Shown here: piece by piece, positions 4,872-12,162 of the stretch
Layout: every line of letters starts with the position of its first letter
Numbering within the stretch: position 1 is the first letter of the stretch
Assembly: GCA_947628265.1 (NCBI GenBank)
Contig: CANQZF010000029.1
Location: 1 to 12,162 of the forward strand
DNA from: an uncultured Oscillospiraceae bacterium
Lineage (GTDB): Bacteria > Bacillota > Clostridia > Oscillospirales > Oscillospiraceae
Direction of reading: 5' to 3'
Length of the DNA: 12,162 bases
Program-made: the position numbers and the translations under genes
The notes under the pieces: model-generated
The model's database searches: none
What the model was told of the DNA's origin: nothing
Seen by the model: the letters and a program-made list of their open reading frames with translations, nothing else

Positions 4872-6012
4872 ACTCCTCGTCTAATTCGTGGCTGAGGAGG
4901 TGCTCGGTGTAGCACATGAGGAAGGGGGCCACGCCCTTGGCGTCGTTCTCCACAACGGGCTCGGAGATATAGTACTCATAGGACCCGTCGCGGCGGCGGT
5001 TGTTCTCCGGGCCGAGACCGGCCACCAGGCAAATCCCGCCCAGGTTCAGCTTTCCGTCCCGCTCGGTGAGGTAGCGGTCACAGATGGACTGGAAGATGGC
5101 CTCGCCGCGCGGGCAGCAGTTGTATTCCAATATCCCCAGCCGCGCGCCCTTCAGGAAGAAGTAGGCCACCATGGCGCTGCCGGAGGTCTCCGGGTAGTTG
5201 CCCTCGCGCCCCACCTGGTTGGGGACCTGATAGAGCATACCGGTGTCCAGGTCCACATAGGGGATGAGGTTCTGGGCCAGCTCCCGGGCGATGGCGATCA
5301 TCTCGTTTTTGAAGTCCTCATGACCCGGGGCGATGTAGCCGATGACGTCCACCAGGGCGGCGGCGAACCAGCCCAGAGACCGGAGCCACGGGTTCTTGCT
5401 CTTGCCGTCCTCCCCGGCCCAGAAGGCCTTTTTGGAGGCGTCGTAGCCGTGGCGGTAAAGGCCCGTCTCGGGGTCCAGCATCTTCTCATGGACGGTGCGG
5501 AACTGGGCGCGGATGTCGTCGTACCCGGCGCAGTTTTCAAACTCCGTGGTGTAGCGGGTGTAGAACACCTGGGCCATATAGAGGCCGTCCAGCCACACCT
5601 GATTGGGGTAGATGGCCTTGTGCCAGAAGTTCCCCTCCACGGTGCGGGGCTGGTGGAGGATCTGATTGTGGAGGACCTCGATGCCCTTGCGGTACTTCTC
5701 CTTGCCGGTGGCGGCGTAGAGGTCGAAAAGGACCCGCCCCTCGCAGATGTTGTCGAGGTTGTAGTCCTCCTCGCTGTACCCCAGGAGGGTGCCGTCCTCG
5801 TGGACGTAGAAGTCGATGAAGTTGTCCACGAAGTCGAGGTAGCGCTTCTCCCCGGTGATGTTGTAGAGGTTCAAAAGGGAGATCATCATGCAGCCGTCGA
5901 TGTAGTTCCAGCCGTTGATCTTGCCCTCCTTGATCTTCTCGATGTTCCAAAGGGGCGTGCTGGGGGTGGAGTCGGCCATGACCCGCTCCACATAGCGTTC
6001 AATGGTATTCAT
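4870..6012 (-). CDS. GH105 unsaturated uronyl (rhamnogalacturonyl) hydrolase
   Basis: This 380-aa protein has the length and motifs of the YteR-type (alpha/alpha)6 barrel family GH105. These enzymes remove the 4-deoxy-4,5-unsaturated uronic acid left at the non-reducing end by polysaccharide lyases. Seen are LDNICEGR (D87), the catalytic-acid segment YPNQVWLDGLYMAQVF (D142, equivalent to YteR D143), LRSLGWFAAALVDVI (211-224), ETSGSAMVAYFFLKGARLG and the signature YYISEPVVENDAKGVAPF near the C-terminus. There is no signal peptide, so it acts inside the cell on imported oligosaccharides. AGGAGG lies seven bases before the ATG. It is the last gene of the operon, 14 bases after kduI, and the unsaturated product feeds KduI. 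Rhamnogalacturonan is the likely origin, but unsaturated ulvan or other uronides are used by some GH105 members. Confidence 0.92.
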   Translation of the reverse strand: MNTIERYVERVMADSTPSTPLWNIEKIKEGKINGWNYIDGCMMISLLNLYNITGEKRYLDFVDNFIDFYVHEDGTLLGYSEEDYNLDNICEGRVLFDLYAATGKEKYRKGIEVLHNQILHQPRTVEGNFWHKAIYPNQVWLDGLYMAQVFYTRYTTEFENCAGYDDIRAQFRTVHEKMLDPETGLYRHGYDASKKAFWAGEDGKSKNPWLRSLGWFAAALVDVIGYIAPGHEDFKNEMIAIARELAQNLIPYVDLDTGMLYQVPNQVGREGNYPETSGSAMVAYFFLKGARLGILEYNCCPRGEAIFQSICDRYLTERDGKLNLGGICLVAGLGPENNRRRDGSYEYYISEPVVENDAKGVAPFLMCYTEHLLSHELDEE

Positions 6013-6026
6013 CCGATTTCCTCCTG

Positions 6027-6869
6027 TTATTTGAGATCCTGGGTGGGGATGCCGTCCATGTCGTCAAAGTCCTGATTTTCGCCGCACATGCCCCAGATGA
6101 AGGTGTAGTTTTGCGTGCCCACGCCAGTGTGGATGGACCAGCTGGGGGAGATGACGGCCTGCTCGTTGTGCATGACGAGATGGCGGGTCTCCTGGCCGGT
6201 GCCCATCATGTGGAAGACCGCCTGGTCCGGGGCCACCTCGAAGTAGAGGTAGACCTCCATCCTGCGCTCGTGAGTGTGGCAGGGCATGGTGTTCCAGACG
6301 TTGCCCGGTAAAAGCGCCGTCATGCCCATGCTGAGCTGGCAGCTTTCGCACACGGCGGGGTGGATGTACTGGCGAAGGATACGCTCGTTCACCGTCTCCT
6401 GGGCGCCCAGGTGGTTGTAGCGGGCCTTCTCCATGGGGATGAGCACCGTGGGGCAGGTGCGGTGGGCGGGGCAGGAGTTGACGTAGAACTTGGCGGGGTT
6501 GGCCTTATCCTCGGACTTGAACACAAGCTCCTTGGTGCCCATGCCTACGTAGATGCCGTCCTTGGTACCCACCTTGTACTCCACGCCGTCCAGCACCATG
6601 ACGCCGGGGCCGCCGATGTTGATGGCCCCCAGCTCCCGGCGCTCCAGGAAATAGGGGGCGGCCAGCTCCTTGAAGGAGCCTAAGACCAGGTCCTCCTCCA
6701 CCGGCATGATGCCGCCGGCGATGATGCGGTCCTGGTGGGAGTAGGTGAGGTTGATGGAGTCGGGCTCAAAGATGTTGGTGATGAGGTAGTGCCGCCGAAG
6801 CTCGGCGGTGTCGTAGCGCTTGGAGTCGTCGGGGTGGTTTGCGTAACGGACGTCAAAATTGATTTTCAT
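6027..6869 (-). CDS. kduI: 5-keto-4-deoxyuronate isomerase KduI
   Basis: This 280-aa bicupin metalloenzyme converts 5-keto-4-deoxyuronate, formed spontaneously from unsaturated galacturonate, to 3-deoxy-D-glycero-2,5-hexodiulosonate (EC 5.3.1.17). The length matches E. coli KduI. The zinc ligands are present: H198, H200 and E205 in PCHTHERRMEVYLYFE, and H247 in SWSIHTGVGTQ, corresponding to E. coli H196, H198, E203 and H245. The N-terminal MKINFDVRYANHPDD and the IMPVEEDLVLGS segment are also typical. AGGAGGG precedes the ATG. The gene lies 35 bases after the TIM-barrel gene and 14 bases before GH105, all in one operon. The next enzyme, KduD, is not in the window and must be encoded elsewhere if the pathway is complete. 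Confidence 0.95.
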   Translation of the reverse strand: MKINFDVRYANHPDDSKRYDTAELRRHYLITNIFEPDSINLTYSHQDRIIAGGIMPVEEDLVLGSFKELAAPYFLERRELGAINIGGPGVMVLDGVEYKVGTKDGIYVGMGTKELVFKSEDKANPAKFYVNSCPAHRTCPTVLIPMEKARYNHLGAQETVNERILRQYIHPAVCESCQLSMGMTALLPGNVWNTMPCHTHERRMEVYLYFEVAPDQAVFHMMGTGQETRHLVMHNEQAVISPSWSIHTGVGTQNYTFIWGMCGENQDFDDMDGIPTQDLK

Positions 6870-6904
6870 GGTGTGCCCTCCTGTATATGAATGTATGTGA
6901 AAAG

Positions 6905-7750
6905 TTAAACGGTTTCCCAGATTTCTCGAACGGTCCTGACGGCCAGGGGTATGTCCTCCCCGGTGGTGCCCTCCAGCACCAGTATGGCATCGGGGTTGGA
7001 GGCCTTGATGCGCCGGAGGATCTCCCGCTTGTCCAGGTCCCCCCTGCCGAAGCCCACCTGCTTGGGCGCGGAGCCGTCATCGCTTAAAAGGCAGTCCTTT
7101 ATGTGGAAGAATTTAATGCGCCGGCCGAAAATCTCCAGCCCCCGGTCCAGAATGGACAGGTACTCATGCTGGTTTTCGGCGTCCATGTAATTATAGAGGT
7201 CGAAGGTGACGTAGACGTTGGGCCGCCCCATGCGGGAGATCACCATATCGAGGATGTCCGGGCTCCAGCAGACGTGGCCCGCCGCGCCCTCCATGGCGAT
7301 GTTGACCTCATGTTCGGCGGCGATGTCGGCCAGCCGCCCAAAGGTGTCCGCCACAAGCTGGTAGCCCTCCTCCGTGCGGTTTTTGGGGTGGTAGATCCAG
7401 GGCTCGTCGTTATAGGACCCCGTCTCGCTGCCCACGTACATACAGCCGAAGCACCGCGCCACCCGCAGGTAGTCGGCGAAGATGTCAAAGCACCGCTGGG
7501 CCTTTGCCCGGTCTGAGTGGACGGGGTTGAAGTACGCCCCCAGAAGAAGCGGCGACGCGCCGCCCAAATTGAGGGCCGTGCCGATCTCCCGCGCCCGCTC
7601 CGGCGTGATGGCCCCGGGGGCGTAGGGGATGTCCTCATAGGACTTGTAGCACACGAGCTGCAAGCCGTCAAGGCCCAGCTCCTTCACCCTCGCGATGATC
7701 TTCTCCGTGCCCTTGACGCCCAAATCGTGGCCGCGAATACAAAGAGTCAT
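6905..7750 (-). CDS. sugar phosphate isomerase/epimerase-like TIM barrel protein
   Basis: This 281-aa protein belongs to the xylose-isomerase-like TIM barrel (AP endonuclease 2) superfamily. The four usual metal ligands can be placed: E154 (NIAMEGAAG), D184 (YVTFDLYNYMD), H216 (KFFHIKDC) and E260 (LVLEGTTGED). Members include hexulose and tagatose epimerases, IolE/IolI and many uncharacterised sugar enzymes, so the substrate is unknown. A start 17 codons upstream is possible, but the chosen ATG has GGAGGG seven bases before it, and the extra residues (CKNTKIFRKER) do not look like this fold. It is the first gene of the kduI-GH105 operon, which suggests action on a uronate- or pectin-derived sugar (inference). 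Confidence 0.85.
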   Translation of the reverse strand: MTLCIRGHDLGVKGTEKIIARVKELGLDGLQLVCYKSYEDIPYAPGAITPERAREIGTALNLGGASPLLLGAYFNPVHSDRAKAQRCFDIFADYLRVARCFGCMYVGSETGSYNDEPWIYHPKNRTEEGYQLVADTFGRLADIAAEHEVNIAMEGAAGHVCWSPDILDMVISRMGRPNVYVTFDLYNYMDAENQHEYLSILDRGLEIFGRRIKFFHIKDCLLSDDGSAPKQVGFGRGDLDKREILRRIKASNPDAILVLEGTTGEDIPLAVRTVREIWETV

Positions 7751-7757
7751 AAAACGT

Positions 7758-7763
7758 CCCTCC
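7758..7763 (-). promoter_or_regulatory. ribosome binding site that fixes the TIM-barrel start
   Basis: GGAGGG on the - strand, seven bases before the ATG at 7750. It argues against the longer reading frame that starts at 7801. Confidence 0.75.
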
Positions 7764-7822
7764 ACCCGTTCTTTTCGGAAGATTTTTGTGTTTTTGCACA
7801 AAAATACCTATTCATTTATCCT

Positions 7823-7850
7823 ATTATACCGCCAAAATGGTCGCTAATCC
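7823..7850 (-). promoter_or_regulatory. candidate promoter of the TIM barrel-kduI-GH105 operon
   Basis: A perfect TATAAT (7823-7828, - strand) lies about 75 bases before the first start codon, in an AT-rich gap of 155 bases. The -35 region at 17 bp (TGGATT) is weak, which fits a promoter that needs an activator such as the AraC-type protein encoded just upstream. CCTATT occurs twice near the -10. No clear activator site could be defined. Confidence 0.5.
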
Positions 7851-7905
7851 ATAGCTTTTTCGAGCCTCGTTATTCACAAAACGGAGCTTTAGCGGGACAA
7901 ATCGG

Positions 7906-8679
7906 TCACAGGCTCTCGCCCTTCCCGTCCTTCTCCGTCCTGTTGCGCTTGGCGAAGGCCGAGGGGGAGCAGCCGAAGTGCTTGTTGAAGACCCGGGAGA
8001 AGTAGAGGGGGTCGGAGTAGCCGCACATCTCCGCCACCTCCGCCACCGAGTAGTCCCGGCTCCAGGCGGAGGAGAGAAGGCTCTCCGCCTTCTTCATGCG
8101 AAGGCCCGTCATGTACTCCAGAGGCGTCACCCCCACCTCTTTTTTAAAGAGCTTGCGGAGATAGTCGTAGTGGAAGGGCAGCTGCCGGATGGCGGCGTCC
8201 AGGGCGAAGTCCGGCTGGGTGTAGCTGTGCATGATGCTGATGCGTATCTGCTCCACGGGGTCGGAGAAGCCGGAGTTGGAGAGCTTCACCAGGATATAGC
8301 TGGCAATCAGGTCCCCCAAAGCCTCCAGCACCAGCTCGCGCTTGGTGATGTCGGCCTGGTAGTAGTATTTCGCCTCGTTGAAGACGAAGCGGTACTGGCC
8401 CTCCGGCCCGTCGGAGAGGCGGAAGGCGCTCTTGCCGTGGAAGGCCGGGGCCTCCATGCGCATGTGGATGTTGGTGAAGCCGTCCACGGAGGAATTGGCG
8501 TGGAGGACCCTGGGCGGGATGGCCACCACGTCCCCCTCCTTATAATTGATGGTGGAGCCGTTCTCGAACTTGAAGGCCCCCTCGCCGCCGGTGCAGTAGA
8601 CCAGCTCCCACTCGTCGTGGGTGTGCCACACCACGTCGTAGGTCTTGGCGTGCTCGCCCACATAGAGGACCGAATTCAT
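7906..8679 (-). CDS. AraC-family transcriptional regulator
   Basis: This 257-aa protein has an N-terminal cupin sensor domain (about residues 10-100: WHTHDEWELVY, then GDVVAIPPRVLH) and a C-terminal double helix-turn-helix (about 155-248). The signature VAEVAEMCGYSDPLYFSRVFNKHFGCSPSAF is exact for the family. The cupin histidines H19 and H21 suggest direct binding of a sugar-like ligand. Start codon and the esterase stop codon share four bases (ATGA, 8676-8679), with GGAGGTGA just before, so the two genes are translationally coupled. It lies immediately before the TIM barrel-kduI-GH105 operon on the same strand and is probably its activator, responding to a uronate or oligosaccharide. No obvious terminator separates it from that operon, so read-through is possible. 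Confidence 0.93.
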   Translation of the reverse strand: MNSVLYVGEHAKTYDVVWHTHDEWELVYCTGGEGAFKFENGSTINYKEGDVVAIPPRVLHANSSVDGFTNIHMRMEAPAFHGKSAFRLSDGPEGQYRFVFNEAKYYYQADITKRELVLEALGDLIASYILVKLSNSGFSDPVEQIRISIMHSYTQPDFALDAAIRQLPFHYDYLRKLFKKEVGVTPLEYMTGLRMKKAESLLSSAWSRDYSVAEVAEMCGYSDPLYFSRVFNKHFGCSPSAFAKRNRTEKDGKGESL

Positions 8680-9533
8680 CCCCTCACCTCCCCGTCGTGG
8701 ATTTGAAGGCCGTGCTCGGCAAAAAAGGCGATCATAAGCTCCGGCCAGCCCGTCACGTCGCCGCTGACGGCGGGGACGTCGGCCTCGGGATTTGTGATGA
8801 TGTCCGCCGTGGAGATGCCGTGCCGCCCGTGGGCGTAGATGTGCATGGCGAAGGGGACCCCCGCCTCCTCCAATGCCGCCCCCACCAAAATGGAGTTGCG
8901 GCTGGGGACGGCGTTGTCGTCCCGGGTGTGCCAGAGGAAGACCGGCATCATGTCGGGCCTTACGAGCTTCTCCAAGCTCAGCCGGTCCCGGAGGGCCTCG
9001 TCCCCGCCGGTGAGGTTTTTGAAGCTGCCGTCATGGGTCCTGCCCCGGCTCACCGCCACGGGGTAGCATAGCCCCAGAGCGTCGGGCCTTATGCGCTCCG
9101 GCGGGGCCACGTCCGCAAGCTCCGGGGCGTCGTAGAGGGTCCCCAGGGTCCCGCACAGGTGTCCCCCCGCCGAAAAGCCGATGGCCGCCACCATGTGGGG
9201 GTCGAGGCCGAATTCCCCGGCGCTTTCGCGGATGTACGCCATGGCCGCTCCGGCCTCCCGAAGGGCCGTGGGGAACACGTGGGGGGCGCAGGAGTACTCC
9301 AGCACGAAGGCCGCCCAGCCCATGGCGCAGAATTTGAGGGCTATGGGCTCCGCCTCCCTGGGGGAGCACCAGGCGTAAGCGCCGCCGGGGAGGATGAGCA
9401 CCCCGGGACGCCGGCGCTTTTCGGAGTCTGCCATGGCGGGGCCCTCCGGCACATAGGCCGTCAGCCTCCCCGCCGCGTTCTCCGGTCTTTTCAAATCGGA
9501 AAGTTCATATATGTTCGCGGATTTAACGATCAT
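8676..9533 (-). CDS. alpha/beta hydrolase, acetyl-esterase-like
   Basis: This 285-aa protein has the alpha/beta hydrolase fold of the acetyl esterase/BD-FAE type. Oxyanion segment LPGGAYAWCSPREAEPIA is at 48-65, nucleophile elbow GFSAGG has S121, the acid is D206 in HTRDDNAVP, and the histidine is H238 in HGRHGIS. Such proteins remove acetyl groups from plant sugars. The context, with a regulator and GH105/KduI downstream, suggests deacetylation of imported pectin fragments (inference); carbohydrate esterase activity is not proven. No signal peptide is seen, so it is cytoplasmic. The ribosome binding site is weak (AGGGTAGAGAT). It has a good promoter at 9614-9642 and overlaps the AraC gene by four bases. 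Confidence 0.85.
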   Translation of the reverse strand: MIVKSANIYELSDLKRPENAAGRLTAYVPEGPAMADSEKRRRPGVLILPGGAYAWCSPREAEPIALKFCAMGWAAFVLEYSCAPHVFPTALREAGAAMAYIRESAGEFGLDPHMVAAIGFSAGGHLCGTLGTLYDAPELADVAPPERIRPDALGLCYPVAVSRGRTHDGSFKNLTGGDEALRDRLSLEKLVRPDMMPVFLWHTRDDNAVPSRNSILVGAALEEAGVPFAMHIYAHGRHGISTADIITNPEADVPAVSGDVTGWPELMIAFFAEHGLQIHDGEVRG

Positions 9534-9613
9534 ATCTCTACCCTGCCGTTTCCTCTTTTCTAAAGCCGCCCGTTTTATCCATACGGCTTTCCCAAAACGT
9601 CCATTCTTAAGCT

Positions 9614-9642
9614 ATAATAACCTAATTTGCCCCTCCCGTCAA
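9614..9642 (-). promoter_or_regulatory. promoter of the esterase-araC unit
   Basis: On the - strand TTGACG (9637-9642) and TATTAT (9614-9619) are separated by 17 bp, one mismatch each from consensus. Transcription would begin around 9607, about 75 bases before the esterase start. It lies just beyond the rluD terminator, so this unit is independent of the housekeeping genes. Confidence 0.65.
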
Positions 9643-9665
9643 CTCCCTTTCCTCTCATTTTGCCC

Positions 9666-9700
9666 AAAAAGTTTGACGCCCCCGGATGTAGGGCGTCAAA
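9666..9700 (-). terminator. terminator of ileS-lspA-rluD
   Basis: TTTGACGCCC (right arm 9691-9700) pairs perfectly with GGGCGTCAAA (9672-9681), and on the - strand the stem runs directly into CTTTTTGGG. The rluD stop codon lies inside the stem. A clean intrinsic terminator ending the housekeeping operon. Confidence 0.85.
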
Positions 9701-10610
9701 TCCTGTTTTTTTGGAGTTTTTCCAGAACGTCCCGGAAATAAGCGGGCAGGGGCGTCTCCAGTGTGACCGTCTCGCCGGTGGCGGGATGGATAAAACGGAG
9801 GGCCCGGGCGTGGAGGCACTGGCCCTCCAGCCCCGGGAAGGGCTTTTTTGCTCCATACACCGTGTCGCCCAAAATGGGGTGGCCGATGTGGGCCATGTGG
9901 ACCCGGATCTGGTGGGTGCGGCCCGTCTCCAGCTTGCACTCCACGTGGGTGTACCCCGGAAAGCGCTCCAAAACGCGATAGTGTGTCACGGCGGGGCGGG
10001 AATTTTTCTCGGTGACGCACTGCTTTTTCCGGTCCGTGGGGTGGCGGCCGATGGGGGCGTCCACGGTGCCGGAGTCCTCCCGGAGATTTCCCACCACCAC
10101 GGCCTCGTACGTCCGGGAGAGGGTGTGGTCTGAAAGCTGGGCGGCCAGAAATTTGTGGGCGGCGTCGTTCTTGGCGGCGATGAGAAGGCCGGAGGTGTCC
10201 TTGTCGATCCTGTGGACGATGCCGGGGCGGTTGACGCCGTTGATGCCGGAGAGGTCCGGGCCGCACCGGGCCATCAGGGCGTTGACCAGCGTCCCGTGGT
10301 CGTGGCCCGGGGCCGGGTGGACCACCATGCCCTTGGGCTTGTTGACCACGATGACGTCCGCGTCCTCGTAGACCACGTCCAGTGGGATGTCCTCCGCCGT
10401 CACCTCCAGGGGCTCCGGCTCCGGGATGTCCAAAAGGAGCTCGTCCCCCGCCTCCGGTTTGAAGCTCTTCTTCACGGCCCTTCCCCGGCAGGTGACGCGC
10501 CCCTCCTCCAGGAGCTTCTGGACGAAAGAGCGGCTCAAATCCGGGAGATTTGCGGCAATGAGGGCGTCCACCCGCGCCCCCGTCTCAGGGGCGGTCAGCG
10601 TCACGGTCAT
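9696..10610 (-). CDS. rluD: RluA/RluD-family rRNA pseudouridine synthase
   Basis: This 304-aa enzyme turns uridine into pseudouridine in RNA; RluD-type members act on helix 69 of 23S rRNA. An S4 RNA-binding domain is at about 13-60 (RVDALIAANLPDLSRSFVQKLL). The catalytic motif HRIDKDTSGL (133-142) carries D136, and LETGRTHQIRVHMAHIGHPILGD is the conserved C-terminal block. The longer reading frame starting at 10736 has no family resemblance before this methionine, and GGAGGG lies eight bases before the ATG chosen, so the start is at 10610. It overlaps the end of lspA by 26 bases, which implies coupled translation. The exact RNA target could be that of RluD or YlyB-like members. Confidence 0.9.
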   Translation of the reverse strand: MTVTLTAPETGARVDALIAANLPDLSRSFVQKLLEEGRVTCRGRAVKKSFKPEAGDELLLDIPEPEPLEVTAEDIPLDVVYEDADVIVVNKPKGMVVHPAPGHDHGTLVNALMARCGPDLSGINGVNRPGIVHRIDKDTSGLLIAAKNDAAHKFLAAQLSDHTLSRTYEAVVVGNLREDSGTVDAPIGRHPTDRKKQCVTEKNSRPAVTHYRVLERFPGYTHVECKLETGRTHQIRVHMAHIGHPILGDTVYGAKKPFPGLEGQCLHARALRFIHPATGETVTLETPLPAYFRDVLEKLQKNRI

Positions 10611-11082
10611 CTGTCTTGCCCTCCAGCTTCTTGGCCCGGTCCTCCCGGAGCGCACGGACGATGTAGAGTACGCAGAAAAGCGCCGCGCCGATGTCGATAA
10701 AGGCGTCGGCCAGGTTGAAGACGGCGAAATTGACAAAGAGGGTTTGGAACATATCCACCACGTACCCGAGCCTCGCCCGGTCGATGAGGTTCCCCACGGC
10801 GCCCCCCAGCACCAACGCCAGGGCGATCTTCTCCCAGCGGGGGAATTTGCCCCGGAGGAGCAGGACCGTCAGCGCCACCGCCACTGCGGCGGAGATAAGG
10901 GTCAAAAGCCAGGTGTGCTCCGCCAAAAGGGAGAAGGCCATCCCCGTGTTGCGCACATGGGTGAGGCCCAGAACGCCGGGAATGAGCTCTAAGGTCCCCC
11001 CCAGGGGGATGGTGGAGACGATCCAGAGTTTCCAAAGCTGGTCCAAAACGCAGACGCAGACGGCAATGAGAAGGTAGATCAT
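10585..11082 (-). CDS. lspA: signal peptidase II (prolipoprotein signal peptidase)
   Basis: This 165-aa integral membrane aspartyl protease cleaves the signal peptide from diacylated prolipoproteins. Four hydrophobic segments can be seen, at roughly 1-20, 56-76, 85-104 and 119-143. The catalytic aspartates are D110 (GYVVDMFQ) and D126 (FNLADAFID), and the conserved VRNTGMAFSLL (43-53) and GGAVGNLIDR (93-102) blocks are present. AGGAGA precedes the ATG. The C-terminal tail (EGKTDDRDADRP) is charged and is read in two frames where it overlaps rluD. Its place between ileS and rluD is the standard Firmicutes order. Confidence 0.96.
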   Translation of the reverse strand: MIYLLIAVCVCVLDQLWKLWIVSTIPLGGTLELIPGVLGLTHVRNTGMAFSLLAEHTWLLTLISAAVAVALTVLLLRGKFPRWEKIALALVLGGAVGNLIDRARLGYVVDMFQTLFVNFAVFNLADAFIDIGAALFCVLYIVRALREDRAKKLEGKTDDRDADRP

Positions 11083-11099
11083 GGTTCTCTCCTAAAGCG

Positions 11100-11126
11100 C
11101 GAGGGCAGCGCGTTTGGCTGCCCTCG
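11100..11126 (-). terminator. intercistronic hairpin between ileS and lspA
   Basis: CGAGGGCAGC and GCTGCCCTCG form a perfect 10-bp stem with a seven-base loop. On the - strand it is followed by CGCTTTAGGAGA, the lspA ribosome binding site, not by a T-run. It is probably a partial terminator or an RNA-stability hairpin that adjusts lspA relative to ileS. Confidence 0.5.
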
Positions 11127-11136
11127 GAAAATGTTT

Positions 11137-12162
11137 TTAAAGTCCCTTGACCACCTTGGCGCAGCGCTCACAGAGGTCCGGGTGGTCGTGGTCACAGCCC
11201 ACGGTCTCCGCCCGGTTCCAGCAGCGCAGACACTTGGGGGCGTCGCAGGGGGCGGCGTCCACGGTGACGCCGGGGAAGCTCTCCCCGGGAAGGCCCGGGC
11301 CCTCGCCGTAGACGACGCTGACGCGGGAGACGATGAACATCTGGGCCAGGTCCATGCCCGCGAGCTTATCAAAGTCCGCGCGGGCCCCGTCCGAGACGTA
11401 GAGGGTCACGGCGGCGTCCAGGGGCTTGCCGATGGACTTGTCGGCGCGCTTCAGCTCCAGGGCCTTCAGGACGTCGGCCCGGAGGGCGATGAGCTTCTCC
11501 CAGCGCTCCGCCGTCTCGCCGTCGAAGGCGATCTCCGGGTGGACCGCCGGCATGTCATTGAGCATCACGTGGCGGGCATCGGCGCACCTTTCGTGGGGCA
11601 TGGCCTGCCAGATCTCGTCCGAGGTGAAGGCCAGGATGGGGGCCAAAAGCCGCACCATGGCGTCCAGAATGGCGTAGATGGCGCTCTGGGCGCTGCGGCG
11701 GCTGAGGGAGTCCGGCGCGTCACAGTAGAGCCGGTCCTTGATGATGTCCAGATAGAAGCTGGACATCTCCACCACGCAGAAGTTGTGAATGGCGTAGCTC
11801 ACCGCGTGGAACTCGTAGCGCTCGTAGGCGGCCAGGCACTTCTCCACCAGGGCGTTTAACTGTACCATGGCCCACTGATCGAGAGGCAGCATGTCGGCGA
11901 AGGCCACGGGGTCGTCCGGGTCGAAGCCCGCGAGATTGCCCAGGATGTACCGGGCCGTATTGCGGATCTTCAGGTACTTATCAGAGAGCTGCTTGAAGAT
12001 GTTCTCCGAGCAGCGCATATCGTTGCGGTAGTCGGCGGAGGCGGCCCAGAGCCGCACCAGGTCCGCGCCGTACTTTTTCACGATGTCCTCCGGGGAGATG
12101 CCGTTACCCAGGGACTTGTGCATGATCTTGCCCTCGCCGTCCACGGTCCAGCCGTGGGTGAG
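11137..12162 (-). CDS. ileS: isoleucyl-tRNA synthetase, C-terminal part (cut by window edge)
   Basis: The last 341 codons of IleRS are present; the start lies beyond position 12162. The visible part begins LTHGWTVDGEG just before the KMSKS loop, here KIMHKSLGN. The MHKS form is common in Firmicutes IleRS. The block YGADLVRLWAASADYRNDMRCSENIFKQLSDKYLKIRNTARYILGN is split between the end of the catalytic domain and the anticodon-binding domain. At the C-terminus a zinc site CLRCWNR ... CERCAKVV supplies the CxxC pairs usual for this enzyme. The enzyme charges tRNA-Ile in the cytoplasm. It is the first visible gene of the ileS-lspA-rluD unit. Confidence 0.95.
   Translation of the reverse strand, partial: LTHGWTVDGEGKIMHKSLGNGISPEDIVKKYGADLVRLWAASADYRNDMRCSENIFKQLSDKYLKIRNTARYILGNLAGFDPDDPVAFADMLPLDQWAMVQLNALVEKCLAAYERYEFHAVSYAIHNFCVVEMSSFYLDIIKDRLYCDAPDSLSRRSAQSAIYAILDAMVRLLAPILAFTSDEIWQAMPHERCADARHVMLNDMPAVHPEIAFDGETAERWEKLIALRADVLKALELKRADKSIGKPLDAAVTLYVSDGARADFDKLAGMDLAQMFIVSRVSVVYGEGPGLPGESFPGVTVDAAPCDAPKCLRCWNRAETVGCDHDHPDLCERCAKVVKGL

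Noticed and set aside
4888..6075. 395-aa open frame on the + strand
   Set aside because: Antisense to GH105, with the typical shadow composition and no recognisable domain.
7751..7801. 17-codon N-terminal extension of the TIM-barrel protein
   Set aside because: The internal ATG at 7750 has a strong ribosome binding site, and the extension does not resemble the family.
10611..10736. 42-codon N-terminal extension of the pseudouridine synthase
   Set aside because: It is the shadow of the lspA coding region (serine/arginine-rich); the S4 domain begins right after the ATG at 10610, which has its own ribosome site.

Overview
The window looks like a chromosomal segment from a GC-rich anaerobic gut Clostridium relative, with Oscillospiraceae (Oscillibacter/Flavonifractor type) the best guess. 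This rests on strong AGGAGG-type ribosome binding sites, the Firmicutes order ileS-lspA-rluD, IleRS with the MHKS form of the KMSKS loop, and abundant 'GTAGGGGCCGCC...' intergenic hairpin repeats. The taxonomy is inference; no rRNA is present.

Layout. Positions 1-420 hold a terminator of an upstream gene and a 76-aa Cro/C1-type regulator on the + strand. Its probable promoter overlaps a 28-bp nested palindrome. Positions 420-1620 are about 1.2 kb of non-coding, modular GC-rich hairpin repeats, including a 247-bp block present twice. All remaining genes are on the - strand. From left to right these are a FucI/AraA-like sugar isomerase (1680-3158), an Mrp/NBP35 Fe-S carrier ATPase (3313-4152), a second repeat region (about 4200-4866), a GH105 unsaturated uronyl hydrolase (4870-6012), KduI (6027-6869), a sugar phosphate isomerase/epimerase-like TIM barrel (6905-7750), an AraC-family regulator (7906-8679), an alpha/beta-hydrolase esterase (8676-9533), RluD-type pseudouridine synthase (9696-10610), LspA (10585-11082) and the C-terminal part of IleRS (11137 to the window edge).

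How the genes fit together. In the direction of transcription, ileS-lspA-rluD is a housekeeping unit that ends in a clear terminator. Next comes a uronate/pectin catabolism cluster. An esterase and a translationally coupled AraC regulator lead, followed after a promoter region by the TIM-barrel protein, KduI and GH105. GH105 enzymes release 4-deoxy-4,5-unsaturated uronate from oligosaccharides made by polysaccharide lyases. That product rearranges to 5-keto-4-deoxyuronate, the substrate of KduI. None of these enzymes has a visible signal peptide, so imported oligosaccharides are probably processed in the cytoplasm. No lyase, transporter, KduD or KDG kinase/aldolase lies in the window. The FucI-like isomerase may serve the same sugars but sits beyond mrp with its own promoter and terminator.

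The least explained parts are the repeat modules, which show paired (compensatory) arm changes and individually flipped orientation, a perfect consensus sigma-A promoter at 3216-3244 with no gene in front of it, and the operator-like palindrome before the small regulator.
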